A DNA stretch of 64,000 bases from contig ML976724.1 of the NCBI GenBank assembly GCA_010015655.1, forward strand, positions 297,383 through 361,382, given 5' to 3'. Positions within the stretch are counted from its first letter, which is position 1; each line of letters opens with the position of its first letter. The notes beneath the pieces were generated by a model, which was not told where the DNA came from, did not search any database, and saw only the letters and a list, made by a program, of their open reading frames with translations. Positions 55,985 through 64,000 of the stretch are shown one piece after another. Made by a program: the position numbers and the translations under genes. This stretch comes from Bimuria novae-zelandiae CBS 107.79 (taxonomy: Eukaryota > Ascomycota > Dothideomycetes > Pleosporales > Didymosphaeriaceae).

Positions 55985-57845
55985 TTACATGTTTCGCTGT
56001 TCAAGTCAGAATGATGATCCAGGCCATAAGGGATTTATGTACTTGCTGCTCTTCGTACTGCGCCATGTAGAGGTCGTATTCTCCCTTGCGATAGCCTTCT
56101 TGTGCTTTATCCTGAGACTCTTTCTCGGCGGCAGCCCAGGCTTGAGCATCATCGTCACCCTTTGTAAGGAAAAAAAGAGCGTACGGTCGATCAAAATAGC
56201 AGTTTTCTTTCCTGGATCCGATTTTCCGATTTGCCACGTAGTCCCACACATTTTGGATACGGCCCCACGGTTTGCTGTAGTCTGTGTGACGGGAGAAATA
56301 ACATGCGCGATTGCAACCGATAATTCCGTACTGGTTGAAGAATGCTGCAGAGAACAGGTCAATTAGATGCTCAGAAGTATAGCAAGTTGATGCCATGAGT
56401 TCGATTGGAATCCACCTACAAGACACAAAATTAGCGTGAACTTGAACGTATGAGGACTTGTTGTTGGGACTCGGTGGGGTTACCGGCTGGTTTAGGGAAC
56501 CAGCAAAACCACGGATGCTGAACAACGCACGCTGGGGCCTGGTTTGACTTACCATATCCCATTTTCAGGAGCAACCTGAACGCCTTCCGCAATTAGTTTC
56601 TCCAGTTTGGATGCGAGGTCATTTCGAGAACCTAATCGATAGCGACGAGAGCCGCGTGCTTCCTCGTCCATGGTTCGCGCGGTAATGTCCGACCTTTGAA
56701 GGTCCCATGGGGACCTTTCATCGGTCCAAGTAGAGATATTATCCACCTCATTATCGACTTCAAGCACAATAGTCTCGAACCAAATCGGAATATCGGGATT
56801 CATACTAGCAGTTCCGTTCGCCTAGCCCACCACAGGGACCCACTCCTCGAGCTTGGGCCCGTGGTAACGATAATTCTTTACCACGATGCTACCCAGCACA
56901 TTCCCATCTTAATAATAGAATAGCGGTTCAGCGTTTGGAATTGCGAAAGCGCTCATGTCATCGGGGAAATGTGCCGCATTCAAAGCAAAATTACGAAACG
57001 CCCTTGAAACGTCAAGACACGCTTTTCGAGTGCTTTCGTCGACATGGGCAATTATGCGTTCGTAGATTTCATTCGGGAAGCATCCCATATTGCCGATCGA
57101 TGAAGGCCGAAGACTTGAATCCGTTAGAAAAGTTGATACCTATTTTTCGGGGCGATACTTACAAAGAGCGAGTTTGGGCTTCAAACAGGTGAGCAATTGC
57201 GTTGAAGGTGTTCGATGGATCGAAGGCGAGATCGATCAATGAGTAGTCATTGCTCGCTTTGCTACCATCTTCGTTGTTTTTGTTGCTGCCCACTTGGCCG
57301 TCCGGGTAGCTACCGTCTTCGCTTCCCTGACGCTTCTGACCCAAAGGCACAGAAACGCCGTTGTGCAGGATGACAAACTCTTCTTCGTGGGCGTGGTTAC
57401 GCTTGATAACTTTCCCATAATCAGGCTCAGTGCCAAACCCTCTGCTTCGAGTTTCATGGTTGTACAGCCGCAATGCTTTTGTGTGCCGCACAGAATTGTC
57501 GCTGATCCTGACGAGTACGACACGATGCGTGGTGGTAATTATAGCGTTGAAGTAAGCAATACCGCTTTCTTTACCAATGCTGACGACTTTGTTGATCGAA
57601 TCCTGAACGTGCGCTGATGATGAGAGATCCTTGACGGTGAAGATGAGAACCCTAGCAAGCTAATACCACGGGGTTGTTGGTGCGCTCCCCGGATTGTTGT
57701 CCGACAGATGGAAGCCCTTGAGGAAGGACGCAAGGAACTCCGAATCGTCCTGTGGCTTCTTCCAGACAGCTGCATATTCGTTACACTCAAGATCTGGCCA
57801 TGGGGCTAACCTCAGAAGATCTAGAGAGCACGATGTGAGACACAT
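55985..57845 (-). pseudogene. F-box-like gene with two in-frame stops
   Basis: Exons can be followed across an upstream exon ending at 57163 (GTAAGT donor), a 49-bp intron, exon 57113-56553, a 138-bp intron and an exon starting at 56415. A probable last exon ends with TAA at 55987-55985. The second exon opens with an F-box-like segment (FPNEIYERIIAHVDESTRKACLDVSRAFRNFAL). It then reads protein-like text through a TAA at 56911-56909 and a TAG at 56824-56822. Later text includes WIPIELMASTCYTSEHLIDLFSAAFFNQYGIIG. The 5' part (57,845-57,491) is uncertain. Splice sites are well preserved, so inactivation is probably recent. Both stops can arise from CAA/CAG by C-to-T. Confidence 0.5.
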
Positions 57846-59197
57846 TATCGTGTCGCACTGTCGCAGCCTGAAATGGGAACCGCGACGGCACCGTGGGCAA
57901 CCACGACAGCAAACGGAGCGCGCCCAGGTTTGACTAAAAACACACTAACGCGCTTTCCGAAACTGTGAGCTCGAGGCAGGTACGTGCTCTCACGTAAAGC
58001 CAAAAGTTGGCCATTGTATTGCTCATCCTGGGGTACAACACCGGCGATTAATCCGAGTCCTTGTGGCCCACTTTTACCTTTACATGAGAGACGCGGTCCA
58101 CGGTTCCACGGGTCGGGTTGCCCACTAGCACGCGCTCTAGGCAGCACCTCGGCGCCTGATCGGAGGCGAAGTTGCTTGACTGAACAAGGAGATTGTTAGG
58201 AAGAGTCTCCGGCACACGCCGGCATAGGAGTGAATTGATAAGAAGCAGTGATATCGACGGTTTTTTCGACGGGCGTGCCTGAAGACCTTCATGTCACACT
58301 TTGTCAATGAGTGCCCGCAGAAGCTGTTCTGTCGAAGCTAAAGCCAAAATTGCCCATGGGAGGTATATGTCCGCAACCACAGGAAGAAATGGTAGAACAG
58401 ACGTTTCAAATTTGAAAATTTGCTAATGACTTGGCTGTTGCTCCATTTGTGGCCCTGCGCAATTAATATCGACGCTAAATCCAGAAAGCTCAAGGACCGT
58501 CCGTTTGGGGGGTCTTTCTCCCTGCCCAGCTTATGTCCATATGTATGCGTGTTACCCGCTCCTACTTTCTACCCGGTCCCATGGGGGTCCTAACATCAAC
58601 TCTGGTTCTTTATTGTAACGGTTAAGAGTATTCTACTCAGAAGGAGCAGAAGGTTAGCCTTTTGCTCCGCAACATTTAATCACCCGGTCACTCCTCGGGG
58701 TTCCCAACTAAAGCTCTGTTCTTTCTGTAACAAAAATCACGCCTGGATATCTTATCATCTCGGTGAATATTATTTTGAAGTCGATCTGTACGTCCTGGGC
58801 GCGATAACGACAATAAAAGACACCCTGAGGGCGCCTGCTATCACGAATGTGCAGCCATGGGTGAGCAGAGAGGGGAAAATCCAATAACTATGCTAGGGAG
58901 AGGCCTCTGTTCGTCTCCGCATCGATCAAAGCGATCTTCCATGATGGTGAGAAAGTACAAGGCTATCAGAAGAGATAGAATAGTATTGAGGGTTGAGAGT
59001 TTGGATGCAGAGGAAAACTACAAAGGTTGCATTGTGGCTGGTGAGGAGGGGCACGGGTGGCTGTGCGTCCGCCCTCAACACAGTACATAGATTCTCACCG
59101 AAACACGCCATCGCATGTATCGGAGCTGCACCAAATCCATATCGTTGATAGCTCCTAAGTCTCCCCTACTATCTCACAAGGCCAATATGCAGTTTCC
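57846..59197. other. Long intergenic region
   Basis: A 100-codon minus frame at 57,845-58,147 is unassigned. Two diverged copies of a roughly 50-bp stretch (ACCCGGTC...CTGTTCTTT...GTAAC) occur at about 58,572 and 58,680. No gene is supported before the kinase-like gene. Confidence 0.35.
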
Positions 59198-60574
59198 ATG
59201 CTCCGCTTAAGATATCGCTGGCGACGGTTACTCCAAATTTTCCTACTTTGTGCCTTCCTATTCCTCCTTCGATCTATCTGGCCCTCTCCCGTACCCGTCT
59301 CGCACAAAATGTCTCCCAAGAAATCCGCCCACGATGTAGCATCCAATCTCTTAGCCCCCCACGGCCTCCACGTCCAATCCGTCTCAGTTCTCCAATCCCT
59401 CTGGGCCGGCTACGGCGAAATATGCCGGATCACAGCAACGCCCACCCCCTCTCCGGCCTCCTCAAGTGCAACTTCAAGAACAACATCAACAACCCCTTCC
59501 AGCGTCTCCACACCGCAAGAAATCTACTCATATATTCTAAAACTCATAACTCCTCCCCCCACAAAGGCCGACGACGAAGGCCACACCCGCAAAATCCTCA
59601 GCTACCAAGTCGAGCAATACTTCTATACCACCCTGGCGTCACAACTACCACCTCACATCCCCGTTGCGAAGCTCATCGCAAGCACCCACTCGCCGCGCGC
59701 TGACGGAAGCGTTTCCATGGCCATGATCATCACAGATTTAAAGCAGACCTACCCCGTAGCCGGGGAGAAACGCGACGTCCTCACCCCAACACAAGTGCAC
59801 GCAGCGATAGACTGGCTCTCCTCCTTCCACGGCTTCTGGTGGCCCCGCGTCCCTACCTTCTCCTCGCAAAACCTCGTCTGTCCGCCGCTCCAGGAAGTCG
59901 CGACCTCCGGCCACGACGCGCGGAACAAGACAGTCTGGCTAAATGGTGGGTACACATACCTCGCCACCCGCCGCAGCGAGTACGCCAACCTCGCCGCCGC
60001 CCACGAATCCGAGTGGTGGGCACTAACCTCGCAGCAAGAATCCTCGCACTCAATCGCAGAGATCGTAGCCAGCGTATTAGCGCCGCGGCAGAGCGGGTGG
60101 AGTCCGACGAAGGAGTATATGACGCTGATACACGGCGACGTCAAGAGCGAAAACCTTTTCACCAGCACCTCCGGTGAAGACGTCGTGTTCTACGATTTCC
60201 AATACACGGGTCTTGGGCTGGGTGTTTGTGATTTAGCGAAGCTGTTTACGTGTTCGGTACCACTTTCCTTACTTACCGAGGGGCCTGTACCGCGGGTATT
60301 GACGATGCAGGATGGTGAAAGGACGTTGTTGGAGAGGTATTGGGAGAGACTGAAGAAGGAATCGGGGAACGAGTATGAATGGGGGGTGTTTGTGTATCAT
60401 TGGGAGACGGCGTTGGTGGATTGGCTAAGGTTTCAGGCTAGTTGGGGGTTTTGGGGGAATACGGGGTGGTTGGAGGCGAGGGTGAGGTGGATATTGAAGG
60501 GTGAGAGGTGGAAAAATGCGGTTATGGAGGATGCGCAGATGGCGGAGCTTTGGGAGGGGAATGAGATTTTGTAG
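59198..60574 (+). CDS. APH/choline-kinase-like protein with an N-terminal membrane anchor
   Basis: Intronless, 458 residues from ATG 59198. A basic N-terminus (MLRLRYRWRRLL) leads into a hydrophobic segment (QIFLLCAFLFLLRSIW, about 13-28), a signal-anchor layout. The remainder is a kinase-like fold of the aminoglycoside phosphotransferase/ecdysteroid-kinase-like group. It has YILKLITPP as the presumed Lys strand (about 112-120), the catalytic loop IHGDVKSENLF (about 311-321) and the metal-binding VVFYDFQYTGLG (about 329-340). The key Asp residues are present. The phosphate acceptor is unknown. The anchor suggests an endomembrane location, which is unusual for this group. The Thr/Ser-rich insert at about 82-107 is low-complexity. 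Confidence 0.82.
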   Translation: MLRLRYRWRRLLQIFLLCAFLFLLRSIWPSPVPVSHKMSPKKSAHDVASNLLAPHGLHVQSVSVLQSLWAGYGEICRITATPTPSPASSSATSRTTSTTPSSVSTPQEIYSYILKLITPPPTKADDEGHTRKILSYQVEQYFYTTLASQLPPHIPVAKLIASTHSPRADGSVSMAMIITDLKQTYPVAGEKRDVLTPTQVHAAIDWLSSFHGFWWPRVPTFSSQNLVCPPLQEVATSGHDARNKTVWLNGGYTYLATRRSEYANLAAAHESEWWALTSQQESSHSIAEIVASVLAPRQSGWSPTKEYMTLIHGDVKSENLFTSTSGEDVVFYDFQYTGLGLGVCDLAKLFTCSVPLSLLTEGPVPRVLTMQDGERTLLERYWERLKKESGNEYEWGVFVYHWETALVDWLRFQASWGFWGNTGWLEARVRWILKGERWKNAVMEDAQMAELWEGNEIL

Positions 60575-60846
60575 TTGGAAAGGAGATGAAGTTACCCCAG
60601 GGTCAGGCCGTTGCACTGAAAAAGATCGTCTATGACTAGAAGGTTGCAATGGATGGAGCACGCTGTAACTAATGTTTCTCCTGGCGTTACTCAAGATAAT
60701 AGCAGTTGTTGCAACCCTTTTTGCCGCAAATCCGATGTGCGCCTGAAGTCCAGCTACGCATACGGAACGACTGCCCCGTCGACACTAAAACATGCGCTGT
60801 TATCAAGCCTAACATTCCGGAATTCGCAGAGTCAAGGTATAACACC

Positions 60847-61020
60847 CTAAGCTGGCTCCGGATGCTGCACCGGCCGATCATCCTCGGTGTCCCACGTCGG
60901 ATGCTCCAAATCATACGGAGACGCGCCAATAATATACCCGCCCGTATACGTGTCCACCTTCGACCGATGCTCCGTCAGGTTGAACTCACGTCCCGGTTGG
61001 TCCGTATCCAGCCTTTGCAT
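60847..61020 (-). CDS. Short ORF, 57 aa, hypothetical
   Basis: ATG at 61020-61018 and TAG at 60849-60847. The text (MQRLDTDQPGREFNLTEHR, then KVDTYTGGYIIGASPYDLEH, then PTWDTEDDRPVQHPEPA) is balanced in composition and reads like a real protein or last exon. There is no membrane segment or known motif. An in-frame stop lies just upstream of the ATG, so if it is a last exon the join must fall within it. It lies between the kinase-like gene and the TRK transporter. Confidence 0.35.
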   Translation of the reverse strand: MQRLDTDQPGREFNLTEHRSKVDTYTGGYIIGASPYDLEHPTWDTEDDRPVQHPEPA

Positions 61021-61287
61021 CGATCACTCGAATTCGAGCCATAATGTAAGAAACTCCGAGAGCTAGTAGTCGTCGCATTCCGAAGAGACCACGAGTGCCG
61101 TCCATTACTAGAACTTGAAGCCTGGCAAGAGGTTTTGAGCCCAGAGAATTGTTGGTGGGGTTTACACAGGCAATGCAAGGCCGGGGGGCTGCGCAAGCGC
61201 TTTCCACCCACGCCATACGGTTAAGAGCTAAGGTCAATCTACACTACCTATACCACCCAAGGGAGCATCCCAGCGCCCCCTCCCAGC

Positions 61288-63624
61288 CTATTGACTAACC
61301 ATACTCCTCCTCTCCTTATCCTCCTCCTCCATCTCCCCCAGTCTCTTCCCGGGCAACCTAACCGCCCTATCCAGCGCAACCGGCAACCCCCTATGCCTAC
61401 CTCTCAGCATCGTTAAAATCATAATCACCTTACTCCCACTATACATGCCGCCGCTAAAACTATACGCTTGATCCGGCAGCCCGATAGATATTCCAATCGT
61501 CGTGTATCCCGACACGATCTCGAATAATATGGTGAACACGCTGTACGTGCGCGGGTCCTCGATGGAGTGGTGCGTCTCGATGAGCGTAATGAGGAAGAGC
61601 GCGAGCGCAATCCACCACACGTCGTGGCTGAGCTGACCGCGCATTTGCTGAGAGACGAGTGACGGCGGGCGGGTAGGTGGGTGCGCGTTCAGAGAGTGGA
61701 CCGATGCGCGGGAGAAGTCTAGGGTAGCGGCACGTCTGAGGGGCGCGGGGGTGTTTGTAGCGGGCCCGTTTGCGACGCCGACGCCCTGGAAGGCTGTCAA
61801 GCGGTGCTGGATCTGGCGGCCTACAAATGCGGTCCCACGGCGGCCGACTTTGCCGAGGGATTTGATGGGCATGAAGGACGTCTTTTCGGGCTCGGAGGGC
61901 GAGGTTGAGGGAAGCGGGGCAATGGCGGCGTCGACGTCGAAGAGGGAGCTGGAGGCGGAGTGGAGCTGTTCTGGGTCTGCTTCGTCGCCTTCGTAGATGC
62001 CTAGGGAGCGCTCTTCGTACACGTTGGTCTTGCGCATGGTGATGATGTGTGGGTATGCGGCAGTGTAAAAGATTATTAACCACAGGACCTGCACGTCGAA
62101 GTACATTCCGGACGGCGGTACGACGGCATAACCACCCGAAGGAATAGAGAAGCCTTGGAAGAGTGAGATGAAGATCCGACGGCCGAGTGGGATGGCTTCC
62201 ATGGTGGGATTACCGATACCGAGGACGAGGATGAGGACCCAGTCGGCGAGGACAAACGAACCGAATGTGACGATGAACAGCCAGGTATCTCGCGCAGGGA
62301 ACATGCTGGTGTATACACGACGAGGAAACCTAAGGATAAAGTCGAAGCCCTCTTTCCATACGCCGTACTCTTTGTTTTTAGAGAAAATGTCCAGCAGCCC
62401 CGACATGCACCAGATGAGGAATCGCATAAAGACGGGAAAGGCCGCGGGACCGGCGAGCGACAAGGTCGTGACGACGATGAGCACGTAGTACGAGTCCTGG
62501 AAGGGAATGAAACCTGCGTCCAGCAAAGTGAACCCAGCATTGTTGTAGGCCGAGATGGCGAGGAAGATGCCCGCCCACCACGGGTTCTGTGCGTTGACAG
62601 CAGACGCTTCCTTCTCGTGTACCGACATATAGGCACCTAGCGCGATCGCGCCGAACAGCTGCCAGAGTACAAAGTACGACAGGACGAATACAGAGAGGAA
62701 TTTTAGAGCGCGGTACTCGACTCCGCCCAGGTACTCTCTTTCGTCAGAGGACAAGTTGAAGAACTGTCCGTTGCGACCAATGTTGCGCTTTTGCTCTTTG
62801 ACGAAAGAGTGGAGGTTGAACCCATCGCCTACCTTGGAGTCCCCAACCAGTGACCTGCGGCGTGTCGACACGCTTTGATGACTCTGTACATTGTAAATCG
62901 AATGTCCAGTCGTTGCGGACTGCGGCCTGTCCTGGGAAGGACGCTCTCGGATGGGCCCCAGGAACCCGATATGCTGCGACACACTTCTTCCGCTTGCAAC
63001 GGGGGACAATCCAGTCTGGGCTTGATCCTCCAGAATCGGTGTGCTGGGCGGAATCTCCGTCGTGTTTGATGCCACCGGCGTTGTATCTTCCATTCCAGCG
63101 CCCCTTGACTTGTTCGATCTTCTCGTCCTGCTTTTCCCTAAAGCACCCATGACTGGCAGCCCAAACATCGCGCCTGCCATGCCAACGACCGCTCCAGTGT
63201 TGCCCTTCCTCGCCTTTCTAGTCTCTTTCTCCGTCTCCACGATTTCCAGAAACCTCTTCTCGAAGATGAGTTTTCTGAACAAGATGGTGCCCCACGACAC
63301 AAGAACCTGACTCCCCATCATCATCAGAACGACCAACTCGACTTGTTGGAACACGGTCAGCTGACTGACGTTGACCGAATTGAGTCCCGAGGCAGTCATG
63401 GCGGAGGTGACCATGAACATGCTATCCCACCACCCAATGCTCTTCGCTGGGTTCGACGCGCCCCAGAAGATGAGCGAGCCGATGAGAATCACTCCAATAA
63501 AGTACGCATAGTGCAGCGTGATGAAGTTCACAGGCGGGACATAAAGCTTGATCGACTCCACGGCTTCTTCTGCCCTAGGGTGCGAAGCGAGGAACGTTTC
63601 AACTCGATCTTTGAGCCGGTCCAT
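61288..63624 (-). CDS. TRK-type potassium transporter
   Basis: Single exon, 778 residues. The frame is open further upstream but the first ATG is at 63624 (MDRLKDRVETFLASHPRAEE). The four pore-loop regions of the Trk/Ktr/HKT superfamily can be found in order: TSAMTASGLNSVN (about 70-90), ISAYNNAGFTLLDAGF (about 350-370), FSIPSGGYAVVPPSG (about 485-500) and VSGYTTIGISIGLP near the C-terminus. Each keeps its filter glycine. Between loops 1 and 2 is a long, Ser/Arg-rich cytosolic insert, as in fungal TRK proteins. The C-terminus LRGRHRGLPVALDRAV is conserved. It imports K+ at the plasma membrane. The third loop is somewhat divergent. Confidence 0.9.
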   Translation of the reverse strand: MDRLKDRVETFLASHPRAEEAVESIKLYVPPVNFITLHYAYFIGVILIGSLIFWGASNPAKSIGWWDSMFMVTSAMTASGLNSVNVSQLTVFQQVELVVLMMMGSQVLVSWGTILFRKLIFEKRFLEIVETEKETRKARKGNTGAVVGMAGAMFGLPVMGALGKSRTRRSNKSRGAGMEDTTPVASNTTEIPPSTPILEDQAQTGLSPVASGRSVSQHIGFLGPIRERPSQDRPQSATTGHSIYNVQSHQSVSTRRRSLVGDSKVGDGFNLHSFVKEQKRNIGRNGQFFNLSSDEREYLGGVEYRALKFLSVFVLSYFVLWQLFGAIALGAYMSVHEKEASAVNAQNPWWAGIFLAISAYNNAGFTLLDAGFIPFQDSYYVLIVVTTLSLAGPAAFPVFMRFLIWCMSGLLDIFSKNKEYGVWKEGFDFILRFPRRVYTSMFPARDTWLFIVTFGSFVLADWVLILVLGIGNPTMEAIPLGRRIFISLFQGFSIPSGGYAVVPPSGMYFDVQVLWLIIFYTAAYPHIITMRKTNVYEERSLGIYEGDEADPEQLHSASSSLFDVDAAIAPLPSTSPSEPEKTSFMPIKSLGKVGRRGTAFVGRQIQHRLTAFQGVGVANGPATNTPAPLRRAATLDFSRASVHSLNAHPPTRPPSLVSQQMRGQLSHDVWWIALALFLITLIETHHSIEDPRTYSVFTILFEIVSGYTTIGISIGLPDQAYSFSGGMYSGSKVIMILTMLRGRHRGLPVALDRAVRLPGKRLGEMEEEDKERRSMVSQ

Positions 63625-64000
63625 TGTTGCTGGAGGTGAACAGCTCCGAGCGAAGCTTATCGCAGTAGCATGGCGCGAGAGTTGTAGAGAATTTGCAGTA
63701 GAGGAGAATGGAATTGAAGAAAGGAGTAAGATGTGTGGCTTATCGCGGGTGTGCTGGCGACGTAGGCTCAAAAGGGATGAAACAGGAACGGGGTGGCGCC
63801 GGGACAGCGGGCCCGTTCCGTCGGGACCCTAAACGATAACACCCGGGGGCCAGTTCCCTGTCCGCACAGTTAGTCGAAGAAAATGTTGTGGGTCACTGCT
63901 GACGATGCAGTTGCGAAGAGGGATTCCATTTTGATTGACACACCGCAATTATGATAGGAAAAGCTGCCATGAAGATATAGACCGGGATAAAGCGAGCAAA
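63625..64000. other. Upstream region of the TRK transporter gene
   Basis: Probable 5' leader and promoter of the transporter, extending to the window edge. Nothing else recognised. Confidence 0.4.

Noticed and set aside
63548..63832. 94-codon plus frame near the right edge
   Set aside because: It overlaps the 5' end of the TRK transporter gene on the other strand and has no motif.
1..64000. tRNA, rRNA or CRISPR features
   Set aside because: I looked for tRNA T-loop signatures (GGTTCGAATC-like) with a matching acceptor stem, rDNA text and regularly spaced direct repeats, and saw none that held up. CRISPR arrays are not expected in a fungal nuclear genome.

Overview
This window looks like nuclear DNA of a filamentous ascomycete, probably a Dothideomycete-type mould. 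Genes carry many short introns (44-138 bp) with GTAAGT/GTACGT-like donors and CTAAC/CTGAC-like branch sites. Some proteins are typical of such fungi: a division-III chitin synthase, a UstYa/DUF3328 protein, Zn2Cys6 regulators and F-box proteins. Repeats are degraded by C-to-T changes that look like repeat-induced point mutation (RIP). The species cannot be named from the sequence alone.

Layout. 1-4,690: a GC-normal but broken LINE retrotransposon on the minus strand, running off the left edge. 4,690-11,660: a very AT-rich, RIP-like block holding a Gypsy integrase/chromodomain remnant (+), a pair of inverted LTR-like repeats, and a 2,010-bp Tc1/mariner element with TA target duplication and clear terminal inverted repeats (TIRs). 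12,150-16,707: an NAD(P)-binding gene, a small membrane protein candidate and a Zn2Cys6/ankyrin-type pseudogene. 17,170-18,959: a RIP-damaged pogo/Fot1-like element with 84-bp TIRs. 19,651-31,230: conserved core genes, namely UPF2 (nonsense-mediated decay), a class VI-like chitin synthase and mitochondrial L-2-hydroxyglutarate dehydrogenase. 31,543-37,060: a second accessory patch with an F-box pseudogene, a UstYa-like gene, a third Tc1/mariner element (1,246 bp) and a broken gene of an unrecognised family. 38,769-54,906: a dense gene block with exocyst SEC5, a Zn2Cys6 regulator divergent from an MFS transporter, an ABHD12-like hydrolase, a GFA-domain protein and three single-pass, low-complexity membrane proteins. 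55,985-57,845: a further broken F-box gene. 59,198-63,624: an APH-like kinase homologue with a membrane anchor, a possible 57-residue gene and a TRK-type potassium transporter.

How it fits together. Housekeeping genes (UPF2, SEC5, L2HGDH, chitin synthase, TRK) alternate with two or three accessory islands. In the islands, transposons carry TpA-type nonsense mutations and several neighbouring host genes have isolated in-frame stops. Most of those stops are compatible with CpA-to-TpA changes, the dinucleotide context of RIP. The only functional grouping I would propose is the divergent regulator/MFS pair. Exon-intron models were built by hand from splice signals and frame continuity, and introns in particular should be checked against RNA data.
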